From positions 11,222,001 to 11,286,000 of the forward strand of contig NC_065904.1 in NCBI RefSeq assembly GCF_905147045.1: a stretch of DNA of 64,000 bases, read 5' to 3'. Below the pieces are notes generated by a model that saw nothing but the letters and a program-made list of their open reading frames with translations, searched no databases and had not been told where the DNA came from. This document shows, piece after piece, positions 50,945 to 63,290 of the stretch; the first letter of the stretch is position 1, and the number at the start of each line of letters is the position of its first letter. The DNA is from Nymphalis io (lineage: Eukaryota > Arthropoda > Insecta > Lepidoptera > Nymphalidae). A program made the position numbers and the translations under genes.

Positions 50945-53900
50945 CGTGAGAACGGAAATTAAAAATGGATTTCAATTCTACAGCAATTTATACCATCATG
51001 ATTTAACGGATAGCTCAAGCAAATTATCAAGGTATTATGGTGTTAATGTCAGATATATAATGAGATTACTTTGACAATCGATTCAAAGATATAAATAATA
51101 GCAAAGACACGACAAAAACTAAAATTTCAAAGAGAGCAATAAATAAATGAGTTTGAAGATGGCGAGAAGTAATTTCGAAGTTAGTGAAATATATACGGGG
51201 CCAGACTTCCGAGGATTCCGTCCGGGTTTTTTGCACTTGCAATGTGTTTAAATTTTAAGTTAAGCAGGAATGCTTAGCTCCCAACACGCCACTGCAGCTG
51301 GGTGCAAAGAATTTTGTATTGACTTTATTCCGTTTAACTTTTACTGCTGAAAACACCTGCATTTTTCTTTGCTGGACTGCAGTCAAAATAAATGCTGGAT
51401 GTAATAACATTTCTTTAGTAAATTATACGAGCATTAATAATTCACCCCAGAAAATTAATTATGTACCTGTATGTTTGTAAAGTGAATGTCATTTGTTTAA
51501 TTATTTGTTGTTTTTTTTAAACAAAGTTTTAAATAAATGGTTTTGGAAAAAAACGTAGACAAAATATCTAAGTCGTTTCATTCAATTACTTGTGGAAAAT
51601 GAACAAAAGTTTCCGCTAACCCTTTCAGTGGATAAACTTGACTAAACGCAACTTTTTTTCCAATTCAATAAGAAGCTAATTGTATAAAGGAAGCTGTCCA
51701 CAAGTTAAACGGCTAACACGATTACCGCAGCGAGTGAATATCAGTAGAAAAAGTTGTGGGACAAGAAAAGTTAGAGGATTTTCTTAAGCAAACGTAGGGT
51801 TCACGGCCCGATTATAAGCTTCACTGTAGTTTTTTTCTTTTACTAACTCAATTTAAATATTGGACACTCGTTTCACACCTTAAATTCGTTACTTAGTAAC
51901 TCAAACTTTCTAAATTAACTTTTAAACATAATAGCTTCATTAATGTCACAATCAAAAACAATTTTACTATAACCAGTGAAATTTAAACGCTGTGTCTAGT
52001 TAAATTTAATAATACGGTTACTTGAGAAACATAAAATCACTTCGGTATAGCAACACGAAAACTGGTCTTGGCTTAGATCGAGAACCGGTTCCGACTGAAC
52101 GAAATAAAAGTTCTAAAGGTCATTATCGATAATACGGTTGGAAATAGCAATAGCCACGCCAGATTAATTTGTATTACCATCTAATAGAAGTTATAATGCA
52201 ATAATTATAATAATTGTATATGATTTTAATAAATAAAAACACTACATTTTAGAATCATGAACAAATTAAATACCAATGATCCATATTATTTGTTAAGTAT
52301 TTATTTAAATTATTATCTACATAAAAATGATTTCTAACAATTATCATATAATAAGAAATATCTTATGTAAAAGTAAATTAAAAACATATTATATAATTTG
52401 GTCAAGTTTTTTGTGCAATTCTATTACCGGAATAATTTAAAGAAAGAAACGATGTAATACAAATTTATGGAGAATTTAAGCAAGCGCACTCGACTAAAGT
52501 AGATATAAAAAATTGCATTCTCAGCAAGGCGTATAAGCGAATTAATTACGCTATAAACAGAGACAGTTGATAAGGAAAGAGTCATAAAGTGAAATAACTG
52601 GCAACTCAGAGATTCTAGTTTTAAGAAATTTCTTTTTCGAAAGCAAGGGACGAGCGTCCTGCAATTTGGGAGAGTCGTAAACTTTATGATTTTCGATGTA
52701 CCGTCGGGCTGAATTAAACGAAAACGGGCAATCAAATGATTGTTCATCTCTGTTAATTACCAAACGAGAGTTTTCTTTAAATATTTCTTTGAAGGATACA
52801 ATAAACTGTTTTTAATGCAACATATACAGTAATTCCTGGCCGAATTAATGATATAAAACGTAACAAGACACAGTTTTACAAGGTAATCTAACCTTCAAGT
52901 TTTATAGATAGGTCGACATTTTATTTTGAAAAGTTCACAGTCTCTTTAATGACAACAAACGTCGAGCCGAGTCTTTTTAATACAGCCATTATTGTCAGTC
53001 ATGTGAAAATAATTCAAAAGTCATGTTTTATTATACAACTATAAAAAGGACAGCATTTAAATCGTCAACAGCATAAATGTGTTATGTACAAGAATTTATA
53101 CGTTTTTTTTACTTCATTTATTTCAATTACAAGTTCCTTAACGTTTATTTTCGAGAATATTTTTGTGAAGATTGGAATTTGAACCTATTTGTACTGACGA
53201 AAGTATTATTAACAACGAACAGATTGAAAACTGTGTTAATATGGGGTTTATTCTTAAGAGAACTTACTCTACTTTCCAATCAAACTTGTACAATATAGTT
53301 GCCGTTCCGAACATTTAATCAACCAAGCTTGGAGATTTATTATGGATAAAGATGTAAAAAGTGTTAGTACAAAATGAAATGCACTTGAATGTAAATATTT
53401 AATTTTACAATATAAATAACAAAATAAATCAAGTTACGGCAATCAAATATAATAAACCTTTAAAATAAATAGAGAACGTTTAGAAAATAAAAAAGAAAAT
53501 CTTTAAAAATTTAGCAGAGTTAGAAATATTTCTCACTAACTCGGTATTTCTTCTGAACTTGCACATTCAGCAATAATAGCAATCGCTTAATGGCGTAAGA
53601 CTGTACCAGTAGTTAGGATTACGCGAGTAAACAGCGAGGTATTAAGTTTTAGCTTATTCGAGTGTCTGATGCCCTCATTCCGTTTATCGTTCTAACAATT
53701 ATAGTTATAAAGATATTACAATTCAAAGCAACCGAACCCCTAACGCAAATCACTAATTTACAACGCTCCTATAATATTATTACGCTAATAACAATCATGA
53801 TATGTATGAACGTTGGTTTTATACATAGAGGTTTTAAATAACGATATTTCTATGTATATTATGTTATCATTCACGCGTGCAGTCGAACGAATGATAGAGG

Positions 53901-56900
53901 AATTTGTTTGGCTTAACCGATAATTGTAATGAAGATTTAATAATAGTTATGTTGATTCGAAAATGTTTGTTTTGTTTTATTATAATTATCAGTCAGTTTT
54001 TTCTATTGTAAGATCTACTTGATTAATCATTTAAATAAGAATGTATGGTGAATAATGAAAAAAAATTAATGATTTAATAAGGGTCTAGAAGCAATTTGTC
54101 ATACGGTAAGTATAAAGAATGACACTATGAAAAATTTAAGAAGCGTGGTGCCTGTTGTTTCTCTTTCCAATAATATAGATTTATAGCAGTTCGTGAAAAC
54201 AACGTAAATACGCTGTACGGATGAATTTCAACTTAATTTGCTAAAGTCCGGTGTGTTTACAATCAAATAGCAAACTAAAGCTTATGCGGAATTGAAAGAT
54301 ATATGGCTGAGTTTCGGTGTTTCGCCTAGAAGTTGGTCGTAGCGATTTTCAGTCGGCGTCAACGTGGCGTTGAATTTATTGCTATTTGCTGGACTTTCTG
54401 TTTTCACATGTCACGGGTCGTATTTCTCAAGTTGATATTTTGCTACAATATCCTACTTCAGATTTGTATATTTGACAATTTACAACGTTAAACTGTTATA
54501 TTTATAGGAAACTTTTTAAAGTGAAACAGATTTGGAGAACACTTTTTTAGTATCTAATATAAAAACATTAATCACTCATTAAAAGTAATTAAATGTAAGT
54601 AACAATAAAACAACTCGAGTCTCTGATAAACGCGACGGAAGATAAATGTCAACACTAGAGCGCATTAAAATTTTAATATTAAACAAACTCCCAGGTAATG
54701 TCTCTCTATACACGGAGGTAATTCTTGTGCAACAAACGCCATTCTCCAGTATAATGGCACCATTAAAACACCACCCACAAGTGTAGAGCAAATTGCATTT
54801 GCCGACATGGGTACGTATTTTACAATCAAACGTTGATTTCCAAAGCTACCAAGAGCGCATTAGAGTACATAAATTTGCTTACTTAAACGATAAACTCGAG
54901 TAAGGATTCACACGAAATTGATTTTGAAAGCGGGCAGCCTTAAACGTTTAATTTATTGTTTCGCCGTGCAAACGGTTTGGTTTCTTCAAATGTCGCAGTA
55001 GTACGGCTTAAAGGAGCTTTTAATTAGTAATCTTTTAAATCAGTTCATTAAATACCGTCTAAAGTATCGCCAGAAAGTTCAGTCCGATGTTATCGTCAAA
55101 GTTCAGACGAAACTAAAAACTGAAAGCAAAGCTAATGAGAATTCCCTAAATACCGAGACCTAGCCTTTCGTGAGTGGAAGTTGTATTCAGCATTATAGCA
55201 GACAGGCACGAAGAAAAAGTTAACTTTGGTCGCGCGGTGCCTTTTATTTCAAGGAAGTGTTTAAACTAAATTAAAAGCGAGCGAGGCAAGTTTTTCCTTC
55301 AATCTTTGATCTAACAATCGGTTAGGAGAACGTAACAATCACAATTCCAGTAATAAATGAAGCCGAGGAACGTTGCAACCTTGGAAATAGATCTGTTGCT
55401 ATACTCGACTTCGCTACATGTCGAATAAAAAAATACAACAAAAACATCGTCAACACAAGTCTGTAGCTCGACGTTCGGATTATAACCGTCCGAAACTCCG
55501 CCCTTTTAGTTTTTTTTTCGCAAAGTGGTCCACTGAGCTATACAAACTGGCGAATTCGAGGACAAAAATGTTGTTCGTATTTAATATCTAAAAAGATGTA
55601 CACTGCGCAAAATTTTACAGATAATGCAAATTAATCTAGATAATAACACATTCGTCGGTGCGTTTTTCTTAACTTGACATGAAATTATTACTTACAACAA
55701 AAAAAAAAATAAGACGATAATTCTCAGATCATTTCTCAATCGTATTGCCCTATTGAATAATGATAATAATCACGCTCTGTACATACAATATCATCTCGTG
55801 ACTAATGAAATAGTGTTAATTATCTACACCATTGTACTGCAATCTGTTAAAGTACAATGATACAATCCTGATAAATCGTTTCCTTATGTTACAAGCACGC
55901 TTTGCGCTCCTTCAAAATATTTTATATGCTATTGAATTATTACAGGTCAAAGGCCTCCAACGAATTGTTAATACAATGTCAAATGAATTTGTTGTATAAA
56001 AAGTATATTGAAACATACTATTGATAGGTTAAACATTACTTTCTAGAAAGATGATTCTCATATTTTGTTTTCGTATAGCGTTTGATAACATAAATTTAGG
56101 ACCAACAGATATTTTTAAAACTTAATACATATCAAAAATTCCTACGAACGGTTTTTTTTTTTTTCATTATTGGTAAAACTTCTCAGTTAACAGATATCCG
56201 ACGGCGTCGATAGGAAAAAATCGGAAAATTGTGAATAAAGAAGAGCGTACGAAAATTCATTTCCCTTTAATATTCTCGGTAAAATTGCTGGCGCGAATGA
56301 CCTGAGATTAACATTTCCTAGTAGCGAACGCATTACACACACAGCGCTGTACTCGCATGAACTCACCGACTGTACGCGAAAGGCCACTCACACACGCCGA
56401 GAGGATGACTAAAAATATTACGAGTTGACATTGAAATGTTAATGCACTCTTGGGTTCGCCGGCGCATTTTACGGATATTTCGCTCAATCCTCGAGTCGGT
56501 AATAAAATTGAGACTCATTTTTTTCATAATATCGATTGTTTTAACTTCAAATGCTCCGATAGTACCTATTATCGCGTGATGAAGTATGTTTAATGCGATA
56601 ATGTATAATGTATAACGTCGAGTGTCGACGTTACAGTCGAGTTTTACGCAGACATGTCGACGTCATCCGAGCGAATGCAATTCATCTTATTTGTTTTTTC
56701 ATGTAATTTCTGATATTAAACGTCCATTGCTACGTTTGAAATATCGTCTAATCTATTTACGATGACCTATGATAGTTTGAGATCATGAACAAGTCTATAA
56801 TGCTCACGGCAAGATTTATAGTAATTTTTAATGTTTCTTAGAATCAATAAATTTCGAAACGGATAATATTATAATCATCAACTAATACGAAAATATTCAT

Positions 56901-59117
56901 CTAATGGAAGCCAAAAAAAATCTATTATCATAGTTAAGTTGATCCTTGTATTTTATGATCACTAGATTTGTTACACCTCTTTTTATTTTAAATAATAAAA
57001 TTTGCTATACAATATTTCAGTCTAAGATTCGTGTGTTTTTGATTAAAATTTCATCTACGTGACTAGAAACATGTATGTTTTTATTGCACAACGTATTTTA
57101 TTTCATCTTGAAAATTAATATGTATTATCAATCATTAAGCGAAATCCTTAAATTATTATATTTCGAAAACACTAAACAGGCATCTTACATTTTTTAACGA
57201 TAATCATTTGAAATAATATTTACGATGTTAATTATATTTAAACATTTAAAAATTAATCCGTTTCATATGATTACTTATCTATCTATTTATTTTCCTGTAA
57301 ACTTAATAACATATTCAACATTTTTCTGATTTTATCATATATTTTGAACAAATAAGTTTTGATTACCTCCGCACGCATTTACCACAAAATATTTAAATTT
57401 ACGTTACTTTTTTATTGTTTTCGATCACGCGATTAATTTAAACAAAATGTAGTTTTTAGACGGTTTATGTAGATTTTTGTACTTTATAATCTAATTTGTG
57501 AGGTTAATATCTTTTTGTTTATATTTAACTTAACATTTTTTATTTCTTTTAAATTATTCACTCGAGATTCATGACACTATTAAAGTAAAATACGATTTGA
57601 TTAAACTTGACGTGAAGTAAAGTATAAAATACGTTAGAAAAGGACGCTCTTGCACAGCTGGATTATTTTTAAAGGTTTATCGTATATTGGTGGTGATTTT
57701 TATCGAAAATATATCTTATAATGTTTTATGACATATTTTATCCCCTGGGTAATTTCATTCGAATCAGTCTAGCAACTATGAGACATCCTGACATAAAGTT
57801 TCGTTATTATCATAATTGAAACCAAAAAATAAAGCATTATTTTAAAATAGTTTTAGTTTATTCTATAAGCTTTTTCTATATCACTTTTTATTATAAATAT
57901 AATTTGTTTTTTTTTTTTATTATCTCACGCGTTCATTAATTCTAGACTCGCACTTAGTGTTTTAAATGATTCATTTTTTTATCGGCCAGGGAAATCCATT
58001 TTCCCCTATAAGCTCACTAGTTGCATGTTTTATAATAATTTTTCTTCGTTACTGACTCGTTCGAAAAAAATTAATTTCTGTATTAGTAATAACCACGTTT
58101 GCTGTGAAAAATTTAAATTTCACTCGCGATAACGACGGATTATTCTTGGTTTTCTAATGGGTATATAATGGTTTTTATAAATCGTAAAATGTATTTTACA
58201 TATTAAATTTTAATGTTATCATAATTTGCATGTTATTTTTTATTAATAATAACCTTTTTCATTGTATATAAAACCACATTTCAGCTAGTCATAATTAAAA
58301 CTGATTAACATTTTTAACGAGCTATTCAACTTTGTTTGTTTTTATACACAAAAACTTTAGTTTCATAAAATCATCAAAATATTTCTAATCATAAACACTA
58401 TCAAATAACGGTTCCATATTTAAATTAGTTGGTTAATGATATTTGAACTAATTAATCGCTTATTTATTTTTAAATATACCTATTCATATTTTAATTATAT
58501 AAAAACTTTTTAATTCGATGGTATTATTTTATAGACGTGTTATTTTGATTTACCAATACGATACGATTCGTCGAAAAACATGTTTACGAATTTCTTTAAA
58601 CAATTTAAACGTTTTCCTGGCGATAAAAAGTATTACGCATTATCTTTTCATTAATGTTATTGTTTTCATTCGATCAAACATCGAAAAAATATTATATAAC
58701 ATTATAATTATTTTATATAATATTTCAACATTTTTGCTGTGATCATTCAAAACTTTGAAATTGAATTTTCAACGGTAATTCAATCAGGAGGTAGCGCTTA
58801 CGGAAGTCGCGTAGCGTTTAGAAGTTCTTTTAACTCTTATTTAAAATTAGGTACGGCTTGAGTATTTTGAGAAATTGAATTTACCAAATTTTAAATTAAT
58901 TATAAATGTTAATATTTTAATCTCTGAAATATTTTTTTTGGAGGTAGAAGATTTTTTTTTATATATTTTTTGTTATTCTAATTTTAAAATTTTCACGAAT
59001 TTTATATTTTCTGTTTATTCAGAATTTATGTCAGTTATTTTACGATTTTATGATTTTAGCGATTATTTTTGTTTACACACTTTCACAGTCCTAATTATTT
59101 TTAAAAAATAAGCTTAC
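50945..59117. other. Repeat-poor first part of the presumed intron
   Basis: Eight kilobases next to the first coding exon with no recognised retroposon. GC-richer unique blocks at 51190-51320, 54860-55560 and 56180-56660 are candidate intronic enhancers by position and composition only. 56900-59100 is very AT-rich. Confidence 0.45.
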
Positions 59118-59237
59118 CTGTGTGGCATCAGTATATGGCGTTGATGAATTTTTGTCGACCAGTTGCGATCCAAACACCGGGACCCCACTTGAAGTAGGCG
59201 TCAGGGACCGCACATCCGAAATTTGTTGGGGTACCAT
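59118..59237 (-). CDS. Sox14: First coding exon of a probable SoxC (Sox14-like) HMG-box transcription factor; partial gene
   Basis: Seen: on the minus strand an ATG at 59237 opens 40 codons that end at CAG|GTAAGC, a strong donor, in phase 0. The ATG has A at -3 and G at +4, and an in-frame TAG lies 10 codons upstream, so this is the first usable start of its frame. The peptide begins MVPQQISDVRS, is rich in Ser, Thr and Pro, has no signal peptide or membrane segment, and ends NSSTPYTDATQ. Known, from memory: Drosophila Sox14 has almost this run directly before its HMG box; Sox14 is a nuclear DNA-binding factor of the ecdysone response. Inferred: the HMG box lies on a later exon left of coordinate 1, since no such domain appears in the window. 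A TATA-like box and initiator lie about 360 bases upstream. The exon call is firm; the family assignment is moderate and rests on about 11 residues. Confidence 0.6.
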
Positions 59238-59594
59238 TATGCTAATCCAAAAAAAAGCCCCCTAAACAACACAAACACAGTTCACCTATTGCACTTAACA
59301 CTAAAGATTAATTCGTTCAAGTCCAGAAAAGTTTAATGCAGTCCAAAAAGTGGTTTCTGCTTGTTCCGACGCGGGAGCCTCTCGGCGGACTTATCGCCGA
59401 AGACTTCCCAATATCTGGAAACTATTCTTAATTTTCGCTCTAGAATTAAAAAACTGCCGCTGTCTTGTTCCCCGGCGATCAGTCCATAAGTCATAATTTC
59501 AGCGGGACGAAACCGCTCAGTTATCAAGCGAGTGGCATAATCGCGATCGTGGCGGATACGTCAACACTCGGCGGTGACAGAGAACCTACTAACT
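59238..59594 (-). other. 5' untranslated region of the Sox14-like transcript
   Basis: About 357 bases between the predicted initiator and the main ATG. It carries two upstream ORFs (59538-59524 and 59494-59333) and an in-frame stop before the main ATG. It ends in a run of eight T (minus strand) just before the start. No acceptor convincing enough to suggest a 5' UTR intron was seen. Confidence 0.4.
59333..59538 (-). promoter_or_regulatory. Two upstream ORFs in the 5' UTR
   Basis: uORF1 runs 59538-59524 and encodes MPLA. uORF2 runs 59494-59333, has 53 codons, begins MTYGLIAGEQ and ends KPLFGLH, with a basic C-terminal half. The stop of uORF2 is 95 bases before the main ATG. Upstream ORFs of this type usually lower translation of the main frame and make it depend on reinitiation or leaky scanning. 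That these are used is inference; the frames and stops are read directly. Confidence 0.4.
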
Positions 59595-59637
59595 GGTCGG
59601 CAACGTGCAGAGTGCTGTCAATATACCCGCTCAGCTG
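59588..59637 (-). promoter_or_regulatory. Core promoter of the Sox14-like gene: TATA-like box, initiator and E-box
   Basis: On the minus strand a TATATTGA box occupies 59625-59618, and CCAGTTAGT, an initiator-like sequence, occupies 59596-59588. The putative +1 A is at 59594, placing the TATA start at -31, the usual insect spacing. A CAGCTG E-box sits at 59632-59637, just upstream of the TATA. The spacing and the position upstream of the coding exon support the call; no transcript evidence is available here. Confidence 0.5.
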
Positions 59638-59700
59638 TTCGCCCCTCCCCGCGCAAGCGCCCCGCTCCCCCCGCGCACGCCTCACTCTCGTGCGAAGCTC
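59638..59700 (-). promoter_or_regulatory. GC-rich proximal promoter block
   Basis: This is one of the most GC- and CpG-rich unique stretches of the window. On the minus strand it contains GGGGAGGGGCG and GGGGGGAGCGGGGCG, resembling GC-boxes, and GCGCTTGCGC, one mismatch from the palindromic NRF-1 type site. It lies directly upstream of the TATA-like box. The factor assignments are inference from motif resemblance. Confidence 0.4.
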
Positions 59701-60309
59701 TGACACGAGTGCACATGTACACGCGTATCGTTTTTACAACCGAACATTACTTTTATCGGACGATGCGATGTACACATCCGCACGTTGCATTGCATTATGG
59801 ACTTTATTATTCGAAGATATGGTCTACTTTTAATTGTTTTAAATAAATTAACGTAATATTGCGTCTGATAAATAGTTCAAATTATTTTACTGGAAGACTT
59901 AGTAAGTTTGTATCAGACAGTTGCTTTCGCAGACATTTAATAGAATTACGGATATTTAACAAGAATATTATCAAGATGCTAAACGAGTGAGAAACGCCAT
60001 TGATAGTGTTATCAAATGAAAAGAACCATGTCTGTTTGGACTTTGGTTCCTTATAAAAATGAATATAAATATTTGTAATATATAATTTTTTTTTATTTTT
60101 TTATATTTATTTAATAACTAAATATATATATATATTGTTATATACGATTAAGATTAATAAAGTAAAATATCAACCTGTTTAGGTCCAGTGGGGCAGAATT
60201 TGCTTCACCGTGCTGATACAATGCAAAATTAATTGTACGCATATATAATATATATAATTACATACGATGTCTACCTTCAACAAGACAAATTATATATAGG
60301 TATATAAAA

Positions 60310-60382
60310 CGTTTTCCCGGATATGACCCTGCGATCTTCGGTTACTATCCATGTTTGTTATCCACTGAGTTATCTCGGCTTT
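60310..60382 (-). mobile_element. SINE family 1 tRNA-like head fragment
   Basis: The reverse strand reads GCCGAGATAACTCAGTGGAT and, further on, GATCGCAGGGTCATATCCGGG, corresponding to the A and B box regions. No body follows. It is not a functional tRNA gene: there is no matching acceptor stem. Confidence 0.6.
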
Positions 60383-61261
60383 GATATTGTTACCTATAAT
60401 ATAATAACATATTATATTCAAATACATAATTATTGAATAAAATTTAAATTAAATGATGTAACTTTGTCTAAAAAGGCAAGATCAAATTCAGTCTGATTAC
60501 CTAAAAAAAAAATATTGAAAATATATAACAATTATGTTTATATATAACCACATAAATTTTTTGCTTATATATTTATGTAGTAAGTACCTACTATCTAGTA
60601 TTTAATGTTATAACATCTTTGTTTTTTTGCTGACCGTCACCGCTGTAAGTTAGAATTGTTTTTTTTTTAAAGGATATCCTTTAACTTAACAATTAACAAA
60701 ACATTAAGCTAATGAGAATAACGATTTAACTTGTGTTAGGTACAATAAAAAAGTTGTCCAAAGATATAGTATATGTTGTAATAAAAAATATTATAGCCTA
60801 AATAATTCAATGGAGCCAACATCTGCCGATCGCCCGCATATCAGCGCATTTTTTTATTTATAATTTGATCACTGCTATAACATATTGAAAAATCAACCTT
60901 ATCACGTATTTGATAAGAGTGATTATCGTATATCATTATGTCAGGTGTATTGTGAACGCATTTGCAAATGATATGGGACAATACTAAGGGGTTCTTTTTT
61001 AACGAGTAAGTGGCGCAGTAGTTCGTATGTTTGTATGTATGTCACTAGCCTATATAGCCTAAACATTGATGTATGTTGTTCAGAAAGGTTCGTTAGTCAC
61101 AAGCAATAGCCTGTTGAACGCCCTCGTAGACAGAAGTAATTAATTTTAATAATTTATTGCATATAAAATGTGTTGATCAAATAGTCTGATAAAATTATAT
61201 GATGAAGAGACTACGGTGAGATGGTTCAGTCAGCTCAGAGGATCTGAAGAATAGAACCGGG

Positions 61262-61385
61262 AGAATTGGCGCACAGTGAGGAGGCCAATGTCCAGCAGTG
61301 GATCAATATGCCAATAGTTGGTGACCACTTACCATCAGGTGGCCCATTTGCTTGTCCACTTACATATAATATAAAAAAAAGAAAA
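61262..61385 (+). mobile_element. LINE 3' fragment with the shared tail
   Basis: GAGGAGGCCAATGTCCAGCA at 61278 onward resembles the end of a lepidopteran LINE reading frame. It is followed by CCACTTACCATCAGGTGG and an A-rich tail from 61371 mixed with G. The upstream part differs from the short retroposon family, so a different element has the same tail module. Confidence 0.6.
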
Positions 61386-61655
61386 AAAAGAAATGATGAC
61401 GAAAGAAAAACTGCATTGGAGGAGCATCGAATACACTCCAAGTCTTATTGAGAGATGTGAAATCTCATAGATATTTCAAAAATAGAAAATAGAAATATAT
61501 ATTTAATGATTTTGCTTAAACAATTATTTGAAACAACTAGCGCCATCTATATTCCGTTGACGGTACTATGGCTGAAATTTGTAGTAAATTAACTGAAGCA
61601 AATCATCAACATAAGCAAGTATTAATTTTTGTAAATATATATTTATATTGAAATC

Positions 61656-61890
61656 GGAAGCTGATCTGGCCCAGTGGATAGAACAAGTGAATCTTAACCG
61701 ATGGTAACGGGTTCAAACTCATAATTTTAGTTCAATTGTGTTTATAATTTATCTCGTGGTCTCACAGACCAATAACAAATTATAAAGACACGAGAAAACA
61801 TGCGTGTCGGATGAAAATCTGCCACATTTGTATACACCGACCCGCATTGAAGCAGCGTCGTGGAATAAGCACCAAATCTTCTTCTCACTT
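61656..61890 (+). mobile_element. SINE family 1, diverged copy
   Basis: The head TCTGGCCCAGTGGATAGAAC and B box GGTTCAAACTC are clear. The body keeps TCTGCCACATTTGTATACAC and GTCGTGGAATAAGC but lacks the family 3' end. A foldback, CTCGTGG/ACACGAG, sits in the middle. Confidence 0.75.
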
Positions 61891-62235
61891 ATACATATAT
61901 ATATATAGTTATATATAAAATTTGCGCAAAAATATTCGCTAATAATAAAAATATTAACAAATTAAATTTCAAAGGTAGTATATCTATGTAACACTCGGCC
62001 CTTGGGTAGCTAATATTTGCGTAAACAGGAAGTCAGTTAAGATGAGGAAGTGATACGGAATCAGGACAGCATCCGCTCCTTAGAAATCTAAGAGCCACTT
62101 TGGATTATGTTGGATAAAACATACATATAGTATATACATAGAGTATATGTATGTTTTTTCTTACATATATACTTGAAATGTCGCCCGACCATTTAATTAA
62201 ATGTAACTTTAACTTAACATTTAACATTATTATTT

Positions 62236-62502
62236 GACGAGCCGGTTTTCGTGGTTGGTAGATACTTGCCTTACACGCTGAAGGTTGTGGGTTCGATTCC
62301 TACCCAGGACAGACATTTGTGTGCATGAACATGTCTGTTTGTCCTGAGTCTGGGTGTAATTATCTATATATGTATGTATTTACAAAAGAAAAGAAGTATA
62401 TGTAGTATATCAGTTGTCTGTTTTCCATTGCACAGGCTCTGCTTAATGTGGGATCAGATGGCCGTGTGTGATTAATATCCCAGGATATCCCAGGATATTA
62501 TA
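62236..62502 (+). mobile_element. SINE family 2, copy upstream of the Sox14-like promoter
   Basis: Same family as the copies at 3515 and 36254, with a good B box (GGTTCGATTCC near 62290). It also ends in doubled ATCCCAGGAT units. It lies about 2.6 kb upstream of the predicted transcription start, in the opposite orientation to the gene. Confidence 0.88.
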
Positions 62503-62754
62503 AATTATTCAAATTAAATAATTATGGAAAATGGTTACATAGGTTATATTATAATTAATTATATACATAAATGTAGATATCTATGTGTGCCGTGATTTAT
62601 ATTTAAAGTTATTATAATTATATTGTAATGTATTTATATGTTATGTTTTTTATGCTATGTACATCACCACCTTTTTTCTGTTTCTTTCCTCTACCTTAAC
62701 GTTGCCTGAAAGAGATCGCTGTTTCATGTATATATTTATGTATGTAATTTATGT

Positions 62755-62892
62755 CTATCAGCCTGTGAATGCACCACAAGCTGAAGCCTCATCTCCCTTT
62801 GAGAAGGTTTGGCGCCTAATCCACCAAGCTGCTCCAATGCGTTTTGTTTGGTTACACATGCTGCAGAATTTCACTGAATTTATACACATACT
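62755..62892 (-). mobile_element. SINE family 1, reverse-strand 3' half
   Basis: The reverse strand reads AAATTCTGCAGCATGTGTAA, GCATTGGAGCAGCTTGGTGG, ACCTTCTCAAAGGGAGATGAG and ends TTCACAGGCTGATAG. The head is missing. Confidence 0.8.
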
Positions 62893-62984
62893 GATAAGTG
62901 GCCTCATTTGCCCATAGACTATATTATGTCGTTGTGCCTTCAATTAGTAACTACTCGTATTGATATAGGCTAGAAGTCCTAACT

Positions 62985-63290
62985 CTTACAGCCCCGACAC
63001 CCGGGGCTTAAAAGATAGGGCGTGAAGATGGGGCTGTGGATGCATTAGGTGGGGGCCTCATTTCATACGACCCTAAGGAGGACGGCAGCCGGGATGGCCT
63101 CGTGCTGCCTTACGTACTAGCGAGGAATGTGGGGGTGAGATTACCTTCACCCCAGCGCTCGCCGAGCCACGAGCAGGGCACAGCACGGGAGGGGCCGAGG
63201 ATGCGTTATATCAACACGATCCTGCAGCCTCTCCGATCAGTGCCGAGGACTGCCATCGCAGTGGTTTTAGTGGGTAAGAATCCCACATAA
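62985..63290. mobile_element. GC-rich relic, probably a LINE fragment
   Basis: An isolated GC-rich block with abrupt edges in AT-rich DNA. It opens with the hairpin AGCCCC/GGGGCT (about 62990-63008) and ends with TTTTAGTGGGTAAGAATCCC followed by ACATAA, containing the hairpin GTGGG/CCCAC. An 84-codon plus-strand frame (63036-63290) has no recognised domain. The ending resembles 3' ends I associate with R1-type LINEs of moths; this is a low-confidence inference. It could instead be an unrelated CpG-rich upstream element of the Sox14-like gene. Confidence 0.4.

Larger units (their letters stand above)
1..59117 (-). other. Presumed first intron of the Sox14-like gene (partial, more than 59 kb)
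   Basis: The donor at 59117/59116 opens this intron and no HMG-box coding exon is found down to coordinate 1, so the intron should run out of the window. It holds one LINE, at least a dozen SINE or short retroposon copies, and unique AT-rich DNA with scattered GC-richer blocks that could be enhancers. A candidate recursive splice site lies at 17762/17763. If an unrecognised small exon or a separate gene lies inside, the intron would be shorter; RNA-seq junctions would settle it. Confidence 0.5.

Noticed and set aside
59465..59846. Plus-strand frames of 90-122 codons over the promoter
   Set aside because: They run antisense through GC-rich promoter DNA and the 5' UTR, with no domain and Ser/Arg/Pro-rich composition typical of shadow frames.
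61535..61560. GCGCCATCT motif, also similar near 20898 and 38320
   Set aside because: Short recurrent words only; no common flanking sequence was found to define a repeat.
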